64,000 bases of DNA from Streptomyces sp. NBC_01341 (GTDB lineage Bacteria > Actinomycetota > Actinomycetes > Streptomycetales > Streptomycetaceae). Below are positions 41,307-50,357 of the stretch, piece after piece; within the stretch, counting starts at the first letter, position 1, and every line of letters starts with the position of its first letter. Location of the stretch: the NCBI RefSeq assembly GCF_035946055.1, contig NZ_CP108364.1:5394001-5458000 (forward strand), in the 5' to 3' direction. Made by a program: the position numbers and the translations under genes. The notes beneath the pieces are model-generated. The model searched no databases. It saw only the letters and a list, made by a program, of their open reading frames with translations, and was not told the origin of the DNA.

Positions 41307-42560
41307 ATGGCTGTTCGGACGCAGGACGCGCGGCGGACACGGATCCGCGGACGGGGCACGGCAGGGGCCGTGCTCACCGTCCTGCTGCTCGCGCCCGCCT
41401 GCGCCGCCCCTCCGGACACCGCGGCAGGTCCCACCGCCCGGCAGGTCTCCGCCGCCCTGGACCGCCGTGCCGCGGCGGTCCTGGACCACGACGCGGACGC
41501 CTACCTGGCCGGGCTCGACCCGCGCGCCCCGTCCTTCCGGTCGTCCCAGCGAGCCGAACTGCGCAACCTCGCCGACGTGCCTCTGGAGTCGTGGGCGTAC
41601 GAGGTGAAGGGGATCACCGGCGAGGGCCGGGACCGGGTCACCGCCGAGGTCGAGCTGCGCTACCGGATCAAGGACTATGACAAGGCGCCCATGTCCTCCT
41701 CCCGCACGGTGGAGCTGGTCCGCCGGGACGGTGGCGGGACCTGGTACATCGCCGCCGACCGGGCTGCGGAGGACGGCCCGGGACAGCTCTGGCAGCAGGG
41801 TGACGTCCAGGTCGTACGCGGCACGCGCAGCCTCGTCCTGGGGGTCGGGCGCCGGGAGGCGGAGCTGGTGCGCATCGCGGCCACCGCGGACACGGCCGTC
41901 CCGTCGGTCGCCGAGGCGTGGCCGGAGCCCTGGGCGGAGCGGGTGGTGATACTCGTCCCGAGGACCGTCGAGGACATGGCGGGGCTCCTCGGCTCACCCG
42001 TGGCGAGCTACCGGGGCATAGCGGCGGTCACCACCGGCGAGGTCGGCGGCAGTGGCAGGGCCCCCGCGGACCGGGTCGTCGTCAATCCGCAGGCGTACGG
42101 CATGCTCGGCGACTTCGGGCAGCGGGTCGTCCTCACGCACGAGACCACCCACGTCGCCACCCGCGCCCACACGTCGGCCGCCACCCCCGTCTGGCTCTCC
42201 GAGGGCTTCGCGGACCGGACCGCCTACCGCCACGAGACCCGCACCGCCCCGGAGCTCGCCCCGGAACTCACCGAGGCGGTCCGCCGCGGTGACCTGCCCG
42301 CTCGGCTCCCGGTGGACGAGGACTTCGGTTTCGACCAGGACGCCGCGAAGCTCGCGCGGGCCTACGAGGGCGGCTGGCTGGCCTGCGAACTCATCGCGCG
42401 GGACTGGGGCGAGGACAAGCTGATCGCGTTCTACAAGGCCGTGGGCAGCCGTTCCGGGCGGGACGGAGCGGTGGAGCACGCCATGCAGTCGGTCCTCGGC
42501 ACGACGCCCGAGGACTTCACGGTGCACTGGCGGGACTATCTTCGCGCCCGGCTGGGCTGA
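41307..42560 (+). CDS. Predicted lipoprotein with zincin-like (HExxH) domain
   Basis: 417 residues. The signal ends in a lipobox (LLLAPAC, Cys near 32). The first half (about 45-180) resembles an NTF2-like/Mce-associated alpha-beta domain. The second half carries HETTHVAT (His near 278 and 282) and, about 17 residues on, PVWLSEGFAD, whose Glu would be the third zinc ligand, as in gluzincin peptidases. It begins 16 bases after copy 2 of NlpC/P60 and may be co-transcribed, fitting a wall-associated role. Its last 44 bases overlap the convergent GT87 gene. Confidence 0.87.
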   Translation: MAVRTQDARRTRIRGRGTAGAVLTVLLLAPACAAPPDTAAGPTARQVSAALDRRAAAVLDHDADAYLAGLDPRAPSFRSSQRAELRNLADVPLESWAYEVKGITGEGRDRVTAEVELRYRIKDYDKAPMSSSRTVELVRRDGGGTWYIAADRAAEDGPGQLWQQGDVQVVRGTRSLVLGVGRREAELVRIAATADTAVPSVAEAWPEPWAERVVILVPRTVEDMAGLLGSPVASYRGIAAVTTGEVGGSGRAPADRVVVNPQAYGMLGDFGQRVVLTHETTHVATRAHTSAATPVWLSEGFADRTAYRHETRTAPELAPELTEAVRRGDLPARLPVDEDFGFDQDAAKLARAYEGGWLACELIARDWGEDKLIAFYKAVGSRSGRDGAVEHAMQSVLGTTPEDFTVHWRDYLRARLG

Positions 42561-43791
42561 CCCGCTCCACCCCGGCGCGCCGGCGCTCACCCGGCACGGT
42601 CCCACGCCACAGCCGGCGCCCGGCGCTGACGGCGGCCACGACCAGCAGGCCGTTGCGGACGGCCATGAGGGCAACGCCCTCCGCGTCACTGGCGACCACG
42701 TGGGCGAATCCGAGCGGGAACTCCAGCAGCGTGACACCGGTGGCAACCAGGACGAGCCAGGCCGGCAGGCCCATCCGGCTGCCCCGGAACACCAGGCACA
42801 CGGCGGCGACCCCGAGCGGCCAGACCATGTACTGGGGGCTGATCACACGGCTGGTCACGGTGAACAGCAGCACCGCCGTGAAGGCCGCGTCCGCCGGGGT
42901 GTGCACCGCGAACGTACGGGCGCGCAGCCGCCACACCAGCAGCCAGCCGAAGGCGAACACGCTCAGAGCCAGGGCCAGGGTGCTCACCAGGGCGACGTGC
43001 GGACCGGCGAACTCCATCGAGCCGTAGCGCAGCTCCACCCGGCCGCTCCAGCCGAACTGCCGGGCGACATGGAAGAACAGCGCCCCGAGCGACTCGATCT
43101 CCAGGCCCCGGTCCCGCTGGAACGCCAGGAAGGAGAACGCCCCCGGCAGAGCCACGGCCGCCGCGAGGAGCAGCACGCCGGCCGTCGCCGCCGCGGCGGA
43201 CCAGGACCGCCGCGTCGCCCGCCCAGGCGCCGTGCCCACCAGCAGCAGCACCGGCCACACCTTCAGCAGTGCCCCGAAGGCGGCCAGGGCGCCCAGCGCC
43301 CGCGGGCGGCGTGCACCCGCCAGCAGCGCCACCACCGCCACCGCCGTCACCATCAGGTCGTAGCGGGCGTAGACGGTCGGTCCCAGCAGCGGCACCCCCA
43401 GCACCCACAGCCACACTCCGGCGCTCCCGCCACCCGGCCGGCCGGCCGCGCGGAGCAGCAGCCCCAGAACCAGCGCGTCACAGAGCAGCACGACTACGAA
43501 GAACGCGGAGGCGTAGTCCAGGAAGGGGAGCAGATCCGGGGAGAGCACGGCGAGCGCGGCAGCGGGCGGGTACTGCCAGGTGACGTCGTCCAGCGGATAC
43601 GAACCGGCGTGGAACACCTCGTACCAGCCCCGGTAGATCGCCGAGACGTCGCTCGTCACGTCCGGGCCGGGCACCGTGAACACCTTGAACACGCAGAGCA
43701 GCAGTACCGCCCGGGTGAGGCCCCACACGGCGAGGGACAGACCCCGGGCCACCCGGTCACTCGTACCTGTCCTGACCGTCATGCACGCCAT
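42517..43791 (-). CDS. GT87-family polyprenol-phosphate-mannose-dependent mannosyltransferase
   Basis: 424 residues with about ten membrane helices and the GT-C pattern. An acidic motif after the first helix (GPDVTSDVSAIYRGW near 42) is the probable catalytic loop, and VTWQYPPAAA follows near 70. The family (DUF2029) includes mycobacterial Rv2181, which adds alpha-1,2 mannose branches to lipomannan. It is divergent from a PimB'-like transferase by 68 bases, supporting a shared phosphatidylinositol-mannoside pathway. ATG 43791 or ATG 43782 may start it. Confidence 0.85.
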   Translation of the reverse strand: MACMTVRTGTSDRVARGLSLAVWGLTRAVLLLCVFKVFTVPGPDVTSDVSAIYRGWYEVFHAGSYPLDDVTWQYPPAAALAVLSPDLLPFLDYASAFFVVVLLCDALVLGLLLRAAGRPGGGSAGVWLWVLGVPLLGPTVYARYDLMVTAVAVVALLAGARRPRALGALAAFGALLKVWPVLLLVGTAPGRATRRSWSAAAATAGVLLLAAAVALPGAFSFLAFQRDRGLEIESLGALFFHVARQFGWSGRVELRYGSMEFAGPHVALVSTLALALSVFAFGWLLVWRLRARTFAVHTPADAAFTAVLLFTVTSRVISPQYMVWPLGVAAVCLVFRGSRMGLPAWLVLVATGVTLLEFPLGFAHVVASDAEGVALMAVRNGLLVVAAVSAGRRLWRGTVPGERRRAGVERVSPAGREDSPASAP

Positions 43792-43859
43792 GATGCAGGC
43801 CCGGGCTGTGCGGGAGCCGTCAGGCAGGGCCGTCGGGCCGCCCGGTACTGTCGGCGTCG

Positions 43860-45002
43860 ATGGACAAGACCTTGATCGTGACGAACGACTTCCCGCCCCG
43901 CCCCGGCGGCATCCAGGCCTTCCTGCACAACATGGCGCTGCGCATGGAACCGGGCCGTCTCGTCGTCTACGCCTCCACCTGGAAGCGGGGCGAGGAGGGG
44001 GCCGCGGCGACCGCGGCCTTCGACGCCGAGCAGCCCTTCACCGTCGTGCGCGACCGCACGACGATGCTGCTGCCCACCCCGAGGGTGACCCGCAGGGCCG
44101 TCCAGCTGCTGCGTGAGCACGCGTGCACGTCCGTCTGGTTCGGCGCGGCCGCCCCCCTCGGACTGATGGCTCCGGCGCTGCGCAGGGCGGGAGCGCGCCG
44201 GCTGGTGGCCACCACGCACGGCCACGAGGCGGGCTGGGCCCAGCTGCCGGCCTCCCGGCAGCTGCTGCGCCGTATCGGCGAGGGCACCGACACGATCACC
44301 TACCTCGGCGAGTACACCCGCTCCAGGATCGCCGCCGCGCTCACCCCGGACGCCGCGGGCCGCATGGTGCAGCTCCCGCCGGGGGTCGACGAGAAGACCT
44401 TCCACCCGGCCTCGGGCGGCGACCGGGTCAGGGCCCGCCTCGGGCTCACCGACCGTCCCGTCGTCGTGTGCGTGTCGCGGCTCGTGCCGCGCAAGGGCCA
44501 GGACACCCTCATCCTCGCCATGCCCGCCATCCTGGCGAAGGTGCCGGACGCCGTCCTGCTCGTCGTCGGCGGGGGCCCGTACGCCGGGCAGCTCAGGAAG
44601 CTGGCGGCCGAGACCGGCGTCGAGGACTCCGTGCGCTTCACCGGTCCGGTGCCCTGGGAGGAGCTGCCCGCGCACTACGGCGCCGGTGACGTCTTCGCGA
44701 TGCCCTGCCGCACACGGCGCGGCGGTCTCGATGTCGAGGGCCTCGGCATCGTGTACCTGGAGGCTTCCGCGACGGGGCTGCCCGTGGTGGCAGGTGACTC
44801 GGGCGGTGCCCCGGACGCCGTGCTCGACGGCGAGACCGGCTGGGTGGTGCGGGGCGGCTCGGCCGAGGACTCCGCCGACCGGATCGTCACCCTCCTCGGC
44901 GACGCGGAGCTGCGCCGGCGCATGGGGGAGCGGGGCCGCGCCTGGGTCGAGGAGAAGTGGCGCTGGGACCTGCTCGCCGAGAAGCTGAAGACGCTGCTCT
45001 GA
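43860..45002 (+). CDS. pimB: GT4 glycosyltransferase, PimB'-like phosphatidylinositol mannosyltransferase
   Basis: 380-residue GT-B enzyme. The N-terminal Rossmann fold begins TLIVTNDFPPRPGGIQ, typical of GDP-mannose-dependent PimB' (Rv2188c). The C-terminal donor domain has SRLVPRKGQD near 202 and the E-x7-E motif in VEGLGIVYLEASATG near 292. It should add the second mannose to phosphatidylinositol monomannoside at the membrane surface. Neighbouring GT87, FadD-type and acyltransferase genes repeat the mycobacterial order from memory. A 26-bp hairpin follows its stop. Confidence 0.87.
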   Translation: MDKTLIVTNDFPPRPGGIQAFLHNMALRMEPGRLVVYASTWKRGEEGAAATAAFDAEQPFTVVRDRTTMLLPTPRVTRRAVQLLREHACTSVWFGAAAPLGLMAPALRRAGARRLVATTHGHEAGWAQLPASRQLLRRIGEGTDTITYLGEYTRSRIAAALTPDAAGRMVQLPPGVDEKTFHPASGGDRVRARLGLTDRPVVVCVSRLVPRKGQDTLILAMPAILAKVPDAVLLVVGGGPYAGQLRKLAAETGVEDSVRFTGPVPWEELPAHYGAGDVFAMPCRTRRGGLDVEGLGIVYLEASATGLPVVAGDSGGAPDAVLDGETGWVVRGGSAEDSADRIVTLLGDAELRRRMGERGRAWVEEKWRWDLLAEKLKTLL

Positions 45003-45003
45003 G

Positions 45004-45061
45004 CCCGTACGAGGAGGGCCCCGCACCGGCGGTGACCGGTGCGGGGCCCTCCTCGTACGGG
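45004..45061. terminator. 26-bp bidirectional hairpin terminator
   Basis: Perfect 26-bp stem (left arm begins CCCGTACGAGGAGGGCCC) with a 6-base loop, starting one base after the GT4 stop and ending six bases before the FadD-type stop. The longest hairpin in the window. Confidence 0.88.
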
Positions 45062-45067
45062 TGCGGT

Positions 45068-46864
45068 TCAGGCGCGGTAGATCGACTCGACCTCGTCCGC
45101 GAAGTCCTTCGCGACGACGTTGCGCTTCAGCTTCAGCGACGGGGTGATGTGGCCCGCCTCCTCGGTGAACTGAGCGGCCAGCACACGGAACTTGCGCACG
45201 GACTCCGCCTTGGAGACCGCCGCGTTGCCGTCGTCCACGGCCCGCTGCACCTCGGCCAGCAGGTCGGGGTCCTCACGCAGCGACACGGCCGTCGACCCGG
45301 CCGGCTTGCCGTTCTCCTCGGCCCAGCGCGAGAGGAACTCCTCGTCGAGGGTGAGCAGCGCGCCGACGAACGGCCGTCCGTCGCCGACCACCATGCACTC
45401 CGCGACCAGCGCGTGTGCGCGGATGCGGTCCTCGATCACCGCGGGGGCGACGTTCTTGCCGCCCGCCGTCACGATGATCTCCTTCTTGCGGCCGGTGATC
45501 GCGAGATAGCCGTCCTCGTCGAGCGTGCCGATGTCGCCCGTGTGGAACCAGCCGTCGGCCAGCGCCTCGGCCGTGGCCGCGTCGTTCTTCCAGTACCCCG
45601 TGAACAGGTGCTCGCCGTGCAGCAGGACCTCGCCGTCGTCCGCGATCCGCACGACCGAACCCGGCAGGGGCTGGCCGACCGTGCCGATCTTCTGCCGGTC
45701 CCACGGGTTGAAGGCCGTCGCGGCACAGGTCTCGGTCAGGCCGTAGCCCTCCAGAACCGTGAAGCCGATGCCGCGGAAGAAGTGGCCGAGCCGCTCGCCC
45801 AGCGGCGCGCCGCCGGAGATCGCGTACTCCCCACGGCCGCCGAGCACGGCGCGCAGCTTGCTGAACACCAGCTTGTCGAAGACCTTGTGCTTGATCTTCA
45901 GGCCCACCGTGGGGCCCTGCGGCGTACCCAGCGCGCGGCTGTACGCGATCGCGGTGTCGGCCGCCCGGTCGAAGATCCTGCCCTTGCCGTCGGCCTGGGC
46001 CTTGGCGCGCGCCGAGTTGTAGACCTTCTCGAAGACCCGGGGCACCCCGAGGATGAGCGTCGGCCTGAACGAGGCCAGTTCCTCGGTGAGGTTCTTGATG
46101 TCCGGCACACAGCCGAGCTTGATCGGGGCCATCACCGAGGCGACCTCGACCAGCCGGCCGAAGACGTGAGCGGTGGGGAGGAAGAGCAGGACGGAGCACT
46201 CGCCGGTACGGAAGAGGGGCTTCAGCCGCTCCACGATGTTGCCGCACTCCGCGAAGAAGCTGCGGTGCGTCAGCACACAGCCCTTCGGACGGCCCGTGGT
46301 GCCCGAGGTGTAGACGATGGTCGCCGGATCGTCGGCCTTGGCGCTGACCATGCGCAGGTCCAGGGTCTCCTCGGAGACGGATGCGCCCGACGCGGCGAGC
46401 TCGGCGACCGCGCCCCGCTCGATCTCCCAGACGTGCTCCAGAGCGGGCAGCCGGTCGCGTACGGAGGCCACGGACCGCGCGTGCGCGTCGCTCTCCAGGA
46501 GGACGGCTACCGCGCCCGAGTCGCCGAGTATCCACTGGACCTGTTCGGCGGAGCTCGTCTCGTAGACCGGCACCGTGACCGCGCCCGCGCTCCAGATGGC
46601 GAAGTCGAGCAGGACCCACTCGAAGCGGGTGCGGGACATGAGCGCGACCCGGTCGCCGGGCCGGATGCCCGAAGCGATCAGGCCCTTGGCGGTGTCCTTG
46701 ACCTCAGCGAGGAACTGCGTGGCGGTGACGTCCGTCCAGACGCCTGTCACCTTGCGGCTCATCACCGCGACATCGGGATGCTGAGCGGCGTTGCGGCGGA
46801 TGAGATCCGTCAGGTTGCCGTCCGTAGGGACCTCGTACAGGGCCGGAAGGCTGAACTCGCGCAA
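45068..46864 (-). CDS. Long-chain fatty-acid-CoA ligase (FadD15-like)
   Basis: 598-residue adenylate-forming enzyme that activates fatty acids as acyl-CoA. P-loop IVYTSGTTGRPKG lies near residue 186, the A5 motif EGYGLTET near 373, the A7 TGDIGTLDEDGYL near 445, and the final catalytic Lys is in SLKLKRNVV near 582. GTG/ATG start at 46864 gives MREFSLPALYEV. It is convergent with pimB across a strong hairpin and divergent from the phosphoesterase. The group including C-terminal LKRNVV matches the bubblegum/FadD15 type. Confidence 0.92.
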   Translation of the reverse strand: MREFSLPALYEVPTDGNLTDLIRRNAAQHPDVAVMSRKVTGVWTDVTATQFLAEVKDTAKGLIASGIRPGDRVALMSRTRFEWVLLDFAIWSAGAVTVPVYETSSAEQVQWILGDSGAVAVLLESDAHARSVASVRDRLPALEHVWEIERGAVAELAASGASVSEETLDLRMVSAKADDPATIVYTSGTTGRPKGCVLTHRSFFAECGNIVERLKPLFRTGECSVLLFLPTAHVFGRLVEVASVMAPIKLGCVPDIKNLTEELASFRPTLILGVPRVFEKVYNSARAKAQADGKGRIFDRAADTAIAYSRALGTPQGPTVGLKIKHKVFDKLVFSKLRAVLGGRGEYAISGGAPLGERLGHFFRGIGFTVLEGYGLTETCAATAFNPWDRQKIGTVGQPLPGSVVRIADDGEVLLHGEHLFTGYWKNDAATAEALADGWFHTGDIGTLDEDGYLAITGRKKEIIVTAGGKNVAPAVIEDRIRAHALVAECMVVGDGRPFVGALLTLDEEFLSRWAEENGKPAGSTAVSLREDPDLLAEVQRAVDDGNAAVSKAESVRKFRVLAAQFTEEAGHITPSLKLKRNVVAKDFADEVESIYRA

Positions 46865-47145
46865 GACTGCTGCTCCTCATCGGGCTCCGGTTCCACGACT
46901 CTGTGCGACTTACCGGATGCGGTCCAAGACTGGCAGATGCTCAGTGGGGTGAGCACGACTGGACTGGCCGGACGTTACCCACCGGTAGGCGATTCCGGAA
47001 AGGGGGTTCCGGCCAGATGTCTTATGCATCACACATATCGGGGGTCCTTCGGCGCACATTAGTCCACCCGTGTCCCGATCCGGAAGTAACCGCAGGTCCG
47101 GCGGGTTCTACCCACAGCGGCGGGCTGGGACCTAGGCTGATCTCC

Positions 47146-47955
47146 ATGCGAGCCGGCGCGCCCCGAAATCGACACACGACCACCACTCGACGGACACGTG
47201 TGCACGTCGTCAGCGACGTCCACGGCCACACCGAGGCGCTGGCGCGCGCCGGAGACGGCGCGGACGCCCTGATCTGCCTCGGTGACCTGGTCCTCTTCCT
47301 CGACTACGCCGACCACTCACGCGGCATCTTCCCCGACCTGTTCGGCACGGAGAACGCACACCGCATCGTCGAGCTGCGCACCGCGCGGCGCTTCGACGAG
47401 GCACGCGCCTTCGGCCGCGAGCTGTGGGCCGGGCGGGACCGCAACGAGGCGATCCTGTCCGCCGTACGCAAGCAGTACGCCGAGATGTTCGCCGTCCTGC
47501 CCACCCCGACCTACGCCACCTACGGCAACGTCGACGTCCCGACGCTCTGGCCCGAATACGCCGAAGCCGGTACCACCGTGCTGGACGGCGAACGGGCCGA
47601 GATCGGCGGTCTGGTCTTCGGCTTCGTCGGCGGCGGCCTGAAGACCCCGATGAACACCCCGTACGAGATCAGCGACGAGGAGTACGCCGCCAAGGTCGAG
47701 GCGCTCGGACCGGTGGACGTCCTGTGCTCGCACATCCCGCCGGAGGTCCCCGAGCTGACGTACGACACCGTGGCCCGGCGCTTCGAGCGCGGCAGCGGCG
47801 CCCTCCTGGACGCCATCCACCGGACACGCCCCCGCTACGCCCTCTTCGGCCATGTCCACCAGCCGCTCGTCCGGCGCATGAGGATCGGCGCCACCGAGTG
47901 CGTCAACGTCGGCCACTTCGCCTCGACCGGCCGTCCCTGGGTCCTGGAATGGTGA
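47146..47955 (+). CDS. Metallophosphoesterase (calcineurin-like fold)
   Basis: 269 residues from ATG 47146. Metal-binding motifs appear in order: VVSDVHGH (near 22), CLGDLVLFLDY (near 46), YGNVDVP (near 127), SHIPPE (near 197) and the final GHVHQP (near 235). Such enzymes hydrolyse phosphomonoesters or diesters; the substrate cannot be read here. The frame is open upstream to 46903, but that part looks non-coding and overlaps the fadD promoter region. The 280-base divergent gap (46865-47145) contains the short inverted repeat CCGGAA-AGGGGG-TTCCGG near 46994 and no other gene. Confidence 0.88.
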   Translation: MRAGAPRNRHTTTTRRTRVHVVSDVHGHTEALARAGDGADALICLGDLVLFLDYADHSRGIFPDLFGTENAHRIVELRTARRFDEARAFGRELWAGRDRNEAILSAVRKQYAEMFAVLPTPTYATYGNVDVPTLWPEYAEAGTTVLDGERAEIGGLVFGFVGGGLKTPMNTPYEISDEEYAAKVEALGPVDVLCSHIPPEVPELTYDTVARRFERGSGALLDAIHRTRPRYALFGHVHQPLVRRMRIGATECVNVGHFASTGRPWVLEW

Positions 47956-48075
47956 GCGACACGGGCACCGGCCACGGACCGGGGCGCGGACGGAGCGGCC
48001 GTGCGCACGCGATAGCCTGCACACGGCAGGCCTCTGCCGAACGCGACCGGTACACCGCACTGGAGGGCCACGGCG

Positions 48076-48525
48076 ATGGCTGAACACACCAGCTCGAGCA
48101 TCACGATCGAGGCGGCACCGGCCGACGTCATGGGAGTGATCGCCGACTTCGACCGGTATCCGGAATGGACCGGAGAGGTCAAGGAGGCCGAGATCCTGGC
48201 CGTCGACGACCAGGGCCGCGCCGAACAGGTCCGGCTCGTCCTCGACGCCGGTGCGATCAAGGACGACCACGTCCTCGCCTACACCTGGAACAGCGAGTAC
48301 GAGGTCGGCTGGACCCTGGTGAAGTCCCAGATGCTGCGCGCGCTCGACGGCAGCTACGCGCTGGCGCCCCTCGGTGAAGGCGACCGTACCGAGGTCACCT
48401 ACCGGCTCGCCGTCGACGTCAAGATCCCGCTCCTCGGCATGATCAAGCGCAAGGCCGAGAAGGTCATCATCGACCGCGCCCTCGCCGGGCTCAAGAAGCG
48501 CGTCGAGTCCGTCTCCAAGGCCTGA
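48076..48525 (+). CDS. SRPBCC-fold lipid-binding-like protein (Rv2185c-like)
   Basis: 149-residue START/polyketide-cyclase-like protein. The pattern SSITIEAAPADVMGVIADFDRYPEW at the N-terminus (shown in part: PADVMGVIADFDRYPEW) is typical, with a long C-terminal helix ending KKRVESVSKA. These cavities hold hydrophobic ligands. It is 4 bases upstream of the ArsA-like ATPase, so the two form one unit; the same pair occurs, from memory, as Rv2185c-Rv2184c. Ligand unknown; acyl or isoprenoid cargo is a guess from neighbours. Confidence 0.88.
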   Translation: MAEHTSSSITIEAAPADVMGVIADFDRYPEWTGEVKEAEILAVDDQGRAEQVRLVLDAGAIKDDHVLAYTWNSEYEVGWTLVKSQMLRALDGSYALAPLGEGDRTEVTYRLAVDVKIPLLGMIKRKAEKVIIDRALAGLKKRVESVSKA

Positions 48526-48529
48526 TCAC

Positions 48530-49711
48530 GTGCGTACGGTCCTCGTCACCGGCCCCGGCGGCGCAGGCCGTACCACCGTCGCCGCGGCGACCGCGCTGGC
48601 CTCGGCCCGCGACGGCCGCCGCACACTCCTCGTGTCCGCCGACGCCGTGCCCGCCCTGCCCGCGGGCGCCGAACCCGCCGAGGCCGCCGAACGGCTCGAC
48701 TGCGTCCGTATCGACGCGGCCGCACACTTCCGTGCCGAGCTCCTCGACATCCAGGAGCGCGCGTCCGGAGTCCTCGACCTGCTCGGCGCCAACCGGCTCG
48801 ACGGCGAGGAACTCACCGAGCTGCCGGGCAGCGCGCAGCTCGCCGTCCTGCACACCCTGCGCCGCGTCACCGAGGGCGACTGGGCGCAACGCGGCTACGA
48901 CGTGCTCGTCGTCGACCTGCCCCCGCTGCCCGAGGCCCTCGCCCTGCTCGCCCTGCCCGGGCAGCTCCGCCGCTACCTGCGCCGCCTCCTGCCCCGCGAA
49001 CGCCAGGCCGCCCGCGCCCTGCGCCCGGTGCTGGCCCAGCTCGCCGGGGTCCCCATGCCCGCGCGGTGGCTGTACGAGGCCGCCGCCCGCAAGGACGCCG
49101 AACTGGCCTCGGTACAGGCCCTGTTCGAGGACAAGGCGACCACAGTGCGCCTGGTCGCGGAGCCCGGGGAGGCCGCCGCGGAAGCGTTGCGCACCGCCCG
49201 TACCGGACTCGCGCTGCACGGCCTGCGCGTCGACGCGCTCGTGGCCACCCGGGTCCTGCCCCGCCACTCCGGCGACCCCTGGTTCGCCGGTCTCGCCGCG
49301 CTCCAGGAGAAGTGCCTGGACCACTGGCAGCAGGAGTGGGAACCCGCGACGCCCGTGCGCGAGACCGCCCACCTCGGCCACGAGCCGCGCACGGCCGACG
49401 ACCTGGCCGCCCTCGCCGGGGCCTGCGCGCCGGACGACCGGGCACCGGGACACGCCGGGGACCCGTGGTGGACGGAGCGCGCCGACGACGGGGTCATCTC
49501 CTGGTGCCTGCCGCTGCCCGGCGCCGTCAAGCAGGACCTCAAGCTCGTCCGCCGCGGCGACGAACTCCTCCTCACCGCAGGCCCGTTCCACCGGATCGTC
49601 GGCCTGGAGTCAGCCCTGCGCCGCTGCACCGTCTCGGGGGCCGCCCTGACCGACGGCGTCCTGCGTGTCCGGTTCACACCGGACCCCGCGCTCTGGCCCC
49701 GTACACGATGA
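48530..49711 (+). CDS. ArsA/GET3-like ATPase (Rv2184c-like)
   Basis: 393 residues from GTG 48530. The N-terminal deviant Walker A GPGGAGRTT (residues 8-16) resembles the ArsA/Get3/MinD class, although the signature Lys of GKGGxGKT at the first position is Pro and the last Lys is Arg. A Walker B-like VLVVDLPPLPE lies near 127. The C-terminal ~70 residues form a beta-rich tail (LPLPGAVKQDLKLVRRGDEL) like the small heat-shock-like domain on plant and bacterial ArsA homologues. ATPase competence is uncertain. It follows the SRPBCC gene by 4 bases. Confidence 0.85.
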   Translation: MRTVLVTGPGGAGRTTVAAATALASARDGRRTLLVSADAVPALPAGAEPAEAAERLDCVRIDAAAHFRAELLDIQERASGVLDLLGANRLDGEELTELPGSAQLAVLHTLRRVTEGDWAQRGYDVLVVDLPPLPEALALLALPGQLRRYLRRLLPRERQAARALRPVLAQLAGVPMPARWLYEAAARKDAELASVQALFEDKATTVRLVAEPGEAAAEALRTARTGLALHGLRVDALVATRVLPRHSGDPWFAGLAALQEKCLDHWQQEWEPATPVRETAHLGHEPRTADDLAALAGACAPDDRAPGHAGDPWWTERADDGVISWCLPLPGAVKQDLKLVRRGDELLLTAGPFHRIVGLESALRRCTVSGAALTDGVLRVRFTPDPALWPRTR

Positions 49712-49790
49712 ACGGAATACCACCGTTCGGGTACCGTCGGTAGTACGTGGCCCCCACGGTCACGAAGCAACCGCGTCGCAGGAGTCCGCC

Positions 49791-50282
49791 ATGAGTGAAG
49801 CCACCGATCGTCCCGTCGACGACGACGCGTGGGCGGAGGCCTGCGCCGAGGACTTCGAAGCGGAGAAGGCCCGCCGCCGGGCACAGTACGGACAGCAGCC
49901 CGGTTCCGCCGCCGAGGAGCTCCGCAGGCTGATGGACGCGGTGGCCGACAAGGTCTCCTCGCTCCAGTCGCCGCTGCTCGGAATGGCCGCCCAGGGCACC
50001 GTCCAGCAGGTGATCCGGCAGGCCAAGTCCGCGGTCGAGCCGGTCATCGAGCGCAACCCGGAGCTCTTCGACCATCTTGCCGCGGCCGGGAGCGAACTCA
50101 TGGCCGCCTACCGCTCCGCCGTCGAAGGGCAGGAAGCCCGCTGGACCAAGGGCACCGAAGGCGCCGGCGGGACGCAGGGCGCCACCGGAAACACCCCCGG
50201 CCCCGGGAAGAAGGCATCCGAAGACCCCTCCGACCCGCGCGACGAGGGCACCGGCGGCAGCGAACAGATCGACCTGGACTGA
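49791..50282 (+). CDS. DUF5304-type protein
   Basis: 163 residues from ATG 49791, preceded by CAGGAG. The acidic N-terminus (DDDAWAEACAEDFEAEK) leads to a helical core (about 35-110) and an acidic Gly/Pro/Thr-rich tail ending SEQIDLD. It has no membrane segment or catalytic motif. I recognise it as the short protein usually between the ArsA-like gene and glkA in Streptomyces; function unknown. Confidence 0.78.
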   Translation: MSEATDRPVDDDAWAEACAEDFEAEKARRRAQYGQQPGSAAEELRRLMDAVADKVSSLQSPLLGMAAQGTVQQVIRQAKSAVEPVIERNPELFDHLAAAGSELMAAYRSAVEGQEARWTKGTEGAGGTQGATGNTPGPGKKASEDPSDPRDEGTGGSEQIDLD

Positions 50283-50357
50283 CCCGGGGCAGGAAATACC
50301 CGTCCCCGGCTCGGGTACGGTTGGCCGTAGCGGGGCTCGACCGAAACTGAGGGATTC

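Noticed and set aside
46992..47011. CCGGAA-AGGGGG-TTCCGG inverted repeat before the phosphoesterase gene as a regulator site
   Set aside because: Single short copy in GC-rich DNA with no partner site; not enough to claim an operator.
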